NCBI GenBank assembly: GCA_018224505.1
Contig: JAGTVD010000342.1
Location: forward strand, 1-7,879
Direction of reading: 5' to 3'
DNA from: Desulfatitalea sp.
GTDB taxonomy: Bacteria > Desulfobacterota > Desulfobacteria > Desulfobacterales > Desulfosarcinaceae
Length of the DNA: 7,879 nt
The position numbers were made by a program, and so were the translations under genes. Each line of letters begins with the position of its first letter. Position 1 is the first letter of the stretch. The notes beneath the pieces were generated by a model. It had not been told where the DNA came from. It saw only the letters and a list, made by a program, of their open reading frames with translations, and ran no database searches. This document shows positions 5,954 to 7,879 of this stretch, piece after piece.

Positions 5954-6289
5954 CTATACCGTTTCCTCGACGATAAACGGTGTGCAACGCAGTGCAAGGC
6001 TGCGTTTTTTGACCCACACCCGCACCATGGGGATCACCTCCTCTTCGGGACTCACCAGGTTAGGCAATTCCTGAACACAGGCAATATCATCGATACGGAA
6101 TTCATAATAGAAGGTGTTGCGGCTGTATGGATCGGCCACCAGTATAACCTTTGAAGGATCGGTCCAGTGTTGCCGCGGTGAGCCGCTGAAAGCCACGTGG
6201 CCCTCCTTCAGGCGCCGCATGTCCTTGGGACGCTTGAAGGTTTCGATCTCCATGTGAATGGTGTCTTTGATTAACAACGATGTACTCAT
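5954..6289 (-). CDS. small conserved protein (111 aa), function unknown; relatives sometimes labelled 'Ppa'
   Basis: The start at 6289 has AGAGG 5 nt upstream; a longer in-frame reading to 6388 runs through the ppiC terminator and is rejected. The protein is soluble, with no signal peptide or membrane segment. Recognisable blocks are KRPKDMRRLKEGHVAFSGSP (about 19-38), DPYSRNTFYYEF (52-63), DIACVQELPNLV (66-77) and MVRVWVKK (86-93). I associate this pattern with small proteins of sulfate-reducing deltaproteobacteria that automatic pipelines have called inorganic pyrophosphatase Ppa. That is from memory and unverified, and the acidic DxDPxD signature of family I pyrophosphatases is absent, so I do not assign that activity. 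It lies 150 bp downstream of ppiC on the same strand, but a terminator separates them, so it needs its own promoter or read-through. No clear promoter was seen. Confidence 0.82.
   Translation of the reverse strand: MSTSLLIKDTIHMEIETFKRPKDMRRLKEGHVAFSGSPRQHWTDPSKVILVADPYSRNTFYYEFRIDDIACVQELPNLVSPEEEVIPMVRVWVKKRSLALRCTPFIVEETV
5958..5981. terminator. possible hairpin at the convergent ends of hemW and the 111-aa gene
   Basis: ACCGTTT (5958-5964) and AAACGGT (5975-5981) form a perfect 7-bp stem with a 10-nt loop, starting 10 nt after the hemW stop and lying inside the last codons of the opposing gene. There is no T-run on either side, so termination is uncertain. Confidence 0.3.
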
Positions 6290-6359
6290 TGCGCCCTCTT
6301 GGTTCAAAGCCGTGGGTGGTCTGGGAAAAGAGATCCAACCAAGGGCCCGTAGCCCTTCC

Positions 6360-6410
6360 AAAAAGCGGGAGAGGGTGGATCCCGTCACGCCCGATCCACC
6401 CGCTTCCCGG
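6360..6410 (-). terminator. Rho-independent terminator of the ppiC-type gene
   Basis: Read on the minus strand, GGGTGGATC (6401-6393) and GATCCACCC (6381-6373) form a perfect 9-bp stem around an 11-nt loop. The stem continues past one mismatch with about five further pairs (6403-6407 with 6371-6367, one of them G·U). It is followed after GC by TTTTT (6364-6360). Position, 30 nt past the ppiC stop, and orientation both fit. Confidence 0.85.
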
Positions 6411-6439
6411 AATATGGGTCACCCCAAAGGGTTCTCGCA

Positions 6440-7435
6440 TTACTTCACAAAGGTTTCGACCGTAGCGTCTTTCCGCAGTCTTTCCAGATAGAGAACCAGT
6501 TCACTCTGAATCTTCTCGTTGCGCAAATTGGTTGCGATCTTGGGCTGCACCTCGTCAAAGCTCATGGTCCCGGCATCCCGCCGCTCCACCGTTTGGATCA
6601 GATGGTACCCAAAATCGGTCTCGACAACGTCGCTGACCGCGTCGGGGGCTAATTCAAATGCCACCTTTTCAAAGGCCGGCACCATCTTGCCCTTGGAAAA
6701 GAAACCCAGGTCGCCCCCATTCGAAGCGCTGGGGCATTGGGAGTTGGCCTCGGCCAAAGCGGCGAAATCTTCCCCGGCCGCCAATTTCACCTTGATATCA
6801 TCCAACGTTTTCCGCGCCTCGGCCTTGGCCTCCGCATCGGCATCCGGCTCCACCTTGATCAGGATATGCCGCGCGCGCACCTCTTCCGGTCGTTCGAACA
6901 GGTTGGGATTGTCATCGTAAAACGACTTGACCTCTTTATCCCCAATGGCCACCTTGGAAACGATCTCCGCCTCGATCAGGGCGGTAATGGCGGATCTTTG
7001 GGCAATCTGGCGCTTGAGTTTCTCCTCGGTCATCTGCATGCTTTCCAAAATGGCGTCAAACTGCTTCTGCTCCGGATAACGCTGCTTGATGGCCGCCAGC
7101 TCCTGATCGACCTGCTCGGGCTTGATGGCGATGCCTTGCTTGGCGCTTTCCTGAAAAATCAACTCGCGGTTGACCAGATCATCAAGCACCTCCTGGCGCA
7201 CCTGTACCTGAAGATGCTCGGGAATCTGCATTCCCTGGGATTGGAGCCGCCGCATGTAAAGATCCAGTTCCCACTCAAAGTCCTTGTAGGCAATCTCCTT
7301 GCCGTTGACCACCGCCGCGTTCACCGGCGCCTTTTCATCCTTTGCCGCATCGCCGACCGCCATCAGGGGCATCAGCATTATGCCACAGACGATGGCGACC
7401 GCCACCGCCGTTTGCCACAATTGAAAACGTTTCAT
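6440..7435 (-). CDS. exported SurA/PpiC-type peptidyl-prolyl cis-trans isomerase
   Basis: This is a periplasmic (or otherwise exported) folding chaperone that isomerises Xaa-Pro bonds; SurA-like relatives help outer-membrane proteins fold. The 331 residues begin with a classic signal peptide (MKRF, then a hydrophobic core at about 9-26, probable cleavage near VGDA at 27-30; no lipobox Cys was seen at the cleavage site). A SurA-N-like helical region spans about 38-185, starting AAVVNGKEIAYKDFEWEL. The PpiC (parvulin) domain spans about 186-285, with VRARHILIKV at 186-195, SASNGGDLGFFSKGKM at 236-251 and FGYHLIQ at 275-281. A short helical tail closes the protein. There is one parvulin domain, unlike the two in E. 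coli SurA. GGAG lies 8 nt before the ATG. It is followed by its own terminator and preceded by a structured leader, so it is probably monocistronic. Confidence 0.95.
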   Translation of the reverse strand: MKRFQLWQTAVAVAIVCGIMLMPLMAVGDAAKDEKAPVNAAVVNGKEIAYKDFEWELDLYMRRLQSQGMQIPEHLQVQVRQEVLDDLVNRELIFQESAKQGIAIKPEQVDQELAAIKQRYPEQKQFDAILESMQMTEEKLKRQIAQRSAITALIEAEIVSKVAIGDKEVKSFYDDNPNLFERPEEVRARHILIKVEPDADAEAKAEARKTLDDIKVKLAAGEDFAALAEANSQCPSASNGGDLGFFSKGKMVPAFEKVAFELAPDAVSDVVETDFGYHLIQTVERRDAGTMSFDEVQPKIATNLRNEKIQSELVLYLERLRKDATVETFVK

Positions 7436-7466
7436 GTTACTTCTCCTTTAATGGGGCTATTTTGGC

Positions 7467-7534
7467 TGTTTTCGTAACAGGCCCCGGCCAACACCTGGAT
7501 TCCATTCGTCGGCCGGTGCCCTGTTATGAAAACA
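7467..7534. repeat. long inverted repeat in the ppiC leader
   Basis: The left arm begins TGTTTTCGTAACAGG (7467-7481) and the right arm ends CCTGTTATGAAAACA (7520-7534), pairing at 14 of 15 positions. Inside these, CCGGCC (7484-7489) and GGCCGG (7511-7516) pair perfectly after a small asymmetric mismatch. The loop is 21 nt. It lies 32-99 nt upstream of the ppiC start. It is not followed by a T-run towards ppiC, so it looks more like a leader hairpin, a processing or stability element, or a dispersed palindromic repeat than a terminator. Confidence 0.8.
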
Positions 7535-7578
7535 TCCGTATGGAAACAAAATCAGGACCTTTTTCCCGGTCCCCAAAT

Positions 7579-7607
7579 AGATTAGCGATCCCTTTGTGTA
7601 ATGTAAA
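7579..7607 (-). promoter_or_regulatory. weak candidate promoter for the ppiC-type gene
   Basis: On the minus strand TTTACA (7607-7602, 5 of 6) and TAATCT (7584-7579, 3 of 6) are 17 nt apart in the most AT-rich part of the intergenic region. A start near 7572 would give a leader of about 137 nt that includes a small GGACC/GGTCC hairpin (7555-7572) and the long inverted repeat. Confidence 0.3.
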
Positions 7608-7695
7608 TAGAAAAAACAGGTAACCACACGGCAAACACATGTTCACATGGATACGGTGCATGGCTGCTCCTACATTTTCGGATGGTTTTGGCACT

Positions 7696-7709
7696 TAAGG
7701 AGGTGATCC
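7696..7709 (+). other. 14-nt perfect complement of the 16S rRNA 3' tail (extended Shine-Dalgarno)
   Basis: TAAGGAGGTGATCC is the exact complement of the 3'-terminal GGATCACCTCCTTA of bacterial 16S rRNA, far longer than a normal ribosome binding site. It sits at the left border of the palindromic element. Flanking bases do not match 16S rRNA, so this is not an rRNA end. Plus-strand readings after it are a 15-codon ORF from GTG 7703 and a frame open from GTG 7720 to the window edge, neither convincing as a gene. Confidence 0.7.
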
Positions 7710-7711
7710 CG

Positions 7712-7879
7712 TCTGGGGAGTGCGGCGCTGCGTCCGCAAGGGTGTTTTAGACCCGGTTAGGGGTGTGCGGAGGGTCGTTCGGCCCGCACTGTCTGAACGC
7801 AGTGAGTTTGCGGGCCACCCGCAGCACACCCCTTACCGGGTCTTGATGCCGTTGCGTGCAGCGCCACACCCCCCGGCCG
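7712..7879. repeat. large palindromic element, open at the right window edge
   Basis: The 444 bp right of ppiC hold no convincing gene; the right part is one big imperfect inverted repeat centred near 7795. The best arms are 7749-7768 and 7824-7843 (19 of 20 pairs, core ACCCGGTTAGGGGTGTGC). Outer arms GTGCGGCGCTGC (7720-7731) and GCAGCGCCACAC (7858-7869) pair at 11 of 12, and similarity reaches the last base. The inner stem is GGCCCGC (7781-7787) with GCGGGCC (7810-7816), enclosing ACTG/CAGT. It resembles dispersed palindromic repeats whose accidental translations contain SERSEF-type peptides, as one frame here does. A non-autonomous mobile element or REP/BIME-like repeat is most likely; no transposase is visible. 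Confidence 0.75.

Noticed and set aside
6341..6357. Hairpin AAGGGC-CCGTA-GCCCTT as a terminator for the minus-strand genes
   Set aside because: On the minus strand the T-run comes before this stem, not after; the T-run belongs to the larger terminator at 6360-6410.
6737..7477. Plus-strand open frame (246 codons) opposite the ppiC gene
   Set aside because: Antisense to a clear PpiC protein; Leu/Gly-rich composition follows from the opposite strand's codons.
7681..7720. 3' end of a 16S rRNA gene on the minus strand
   Set aside because: Only the 14-nt tail matches; the adjoining bases do not correspond to the conserved helix 45 region of 16S rRNA.
7699..7879. Plus-strand open frame from about 7699 (GTG 7720) to the window edge, with an SD-like sequence upstream
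   Set aside because: It lies inside the palindromic element, is Arg-rich with SERSEF-type sequence typical of accidental translation of repeats, and the SD is 15 nt from the GTG.
1..7879. CRISPR array, tRNA genes, insertion sequence or phage module
   Set aside because: No regularly spaced direct repeats, no cloverleaf-like sequence seen, and no transposase, integrase or phage-type protein in any frame. A tRNA or covariance-model scan was not possible here.

Overview
The window looks like chromosomal DNA from a GC-rich, Gram-negative bacterium, most likely a deltaproteobacterium/Desulfobacterota of the Desulfosarcina–Desulfobacter type. This is inferred from the protein styles: an MJ0042-type zinc finger fused to an HDOD domain, a small 'VEELPNLV'-like protein known to me from sulfate reducers, an exported SurA/PpiC chaperone, and HemW. 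No rRNA, tRNA, CRISPR array, transposase or phage gene was found. The content is mostly housekeeping and small conserved genes, with unusually structured intergenic DNA.

Layout. (1) 1-1874, minus strand: cysS (cysteinyl-tRNA synthetase), followed 15 nt later by a Nudix hydrolase that runs off the left edge and has an insertion splitting its Nudix box. They probably form one operon. The cysS leader has three tandem 10-bp Shine-Dalgarno-bearing repeats. (2) 2076-2348, plus: a 90-aa protein of unknown function, divergent from cysS. (3) 2369-2875, minus: a DHFR/RibD-C-type reductase, convergent with the 90-aa gene. (4) 3139-4185, plus: a zinc-finger/HDOD signalling protein whose upstream region is rich in inverted repeats; a 13-bp tandem duplication covers its stop codon. 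(5) 4282-4716, plus: a 144-aa protein made of two collinear copies of a Cys...CQLGxF module. (6) 4785-5948, plus: hemW, preceded by two mutually exclusive hairpins, the second enclosing its ribosome binding site. (7) 5954-6289, minus: a small conserved protein whose stop lies 5 bp from the hemW stop. (8) 6440-7435, minus: a secreted PpiC-type peptidyl-prolyl isomerase with a convincing intrinsic terminator behind it and a long inverted repeat in its leader. (9) 7436-7879: no convincing gene; it holds the ppiC leader, then a 14-nt perfect complement of the 16S rRNA 3' tail followed by a roughly 165-bp palindromic element reaching the window edge.

The genes do not form one pathway. Links seen are the probable cysS-Nudix operon and possible co-transcription of the HDOD gene, the CQLG-repeat gene and hemW, which share a strand but have structured gaps. 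I found no defence island or other multi-gene system. The most unusual material is RNA/DNA-structural: the hemW leader switch candidate, the ppiC leader inverted repeat and the right-edge palindrome with its 16S-tail sequence. The duplicated CQLGxF protein is the least explained gene product. Promoter calls are by eye only.
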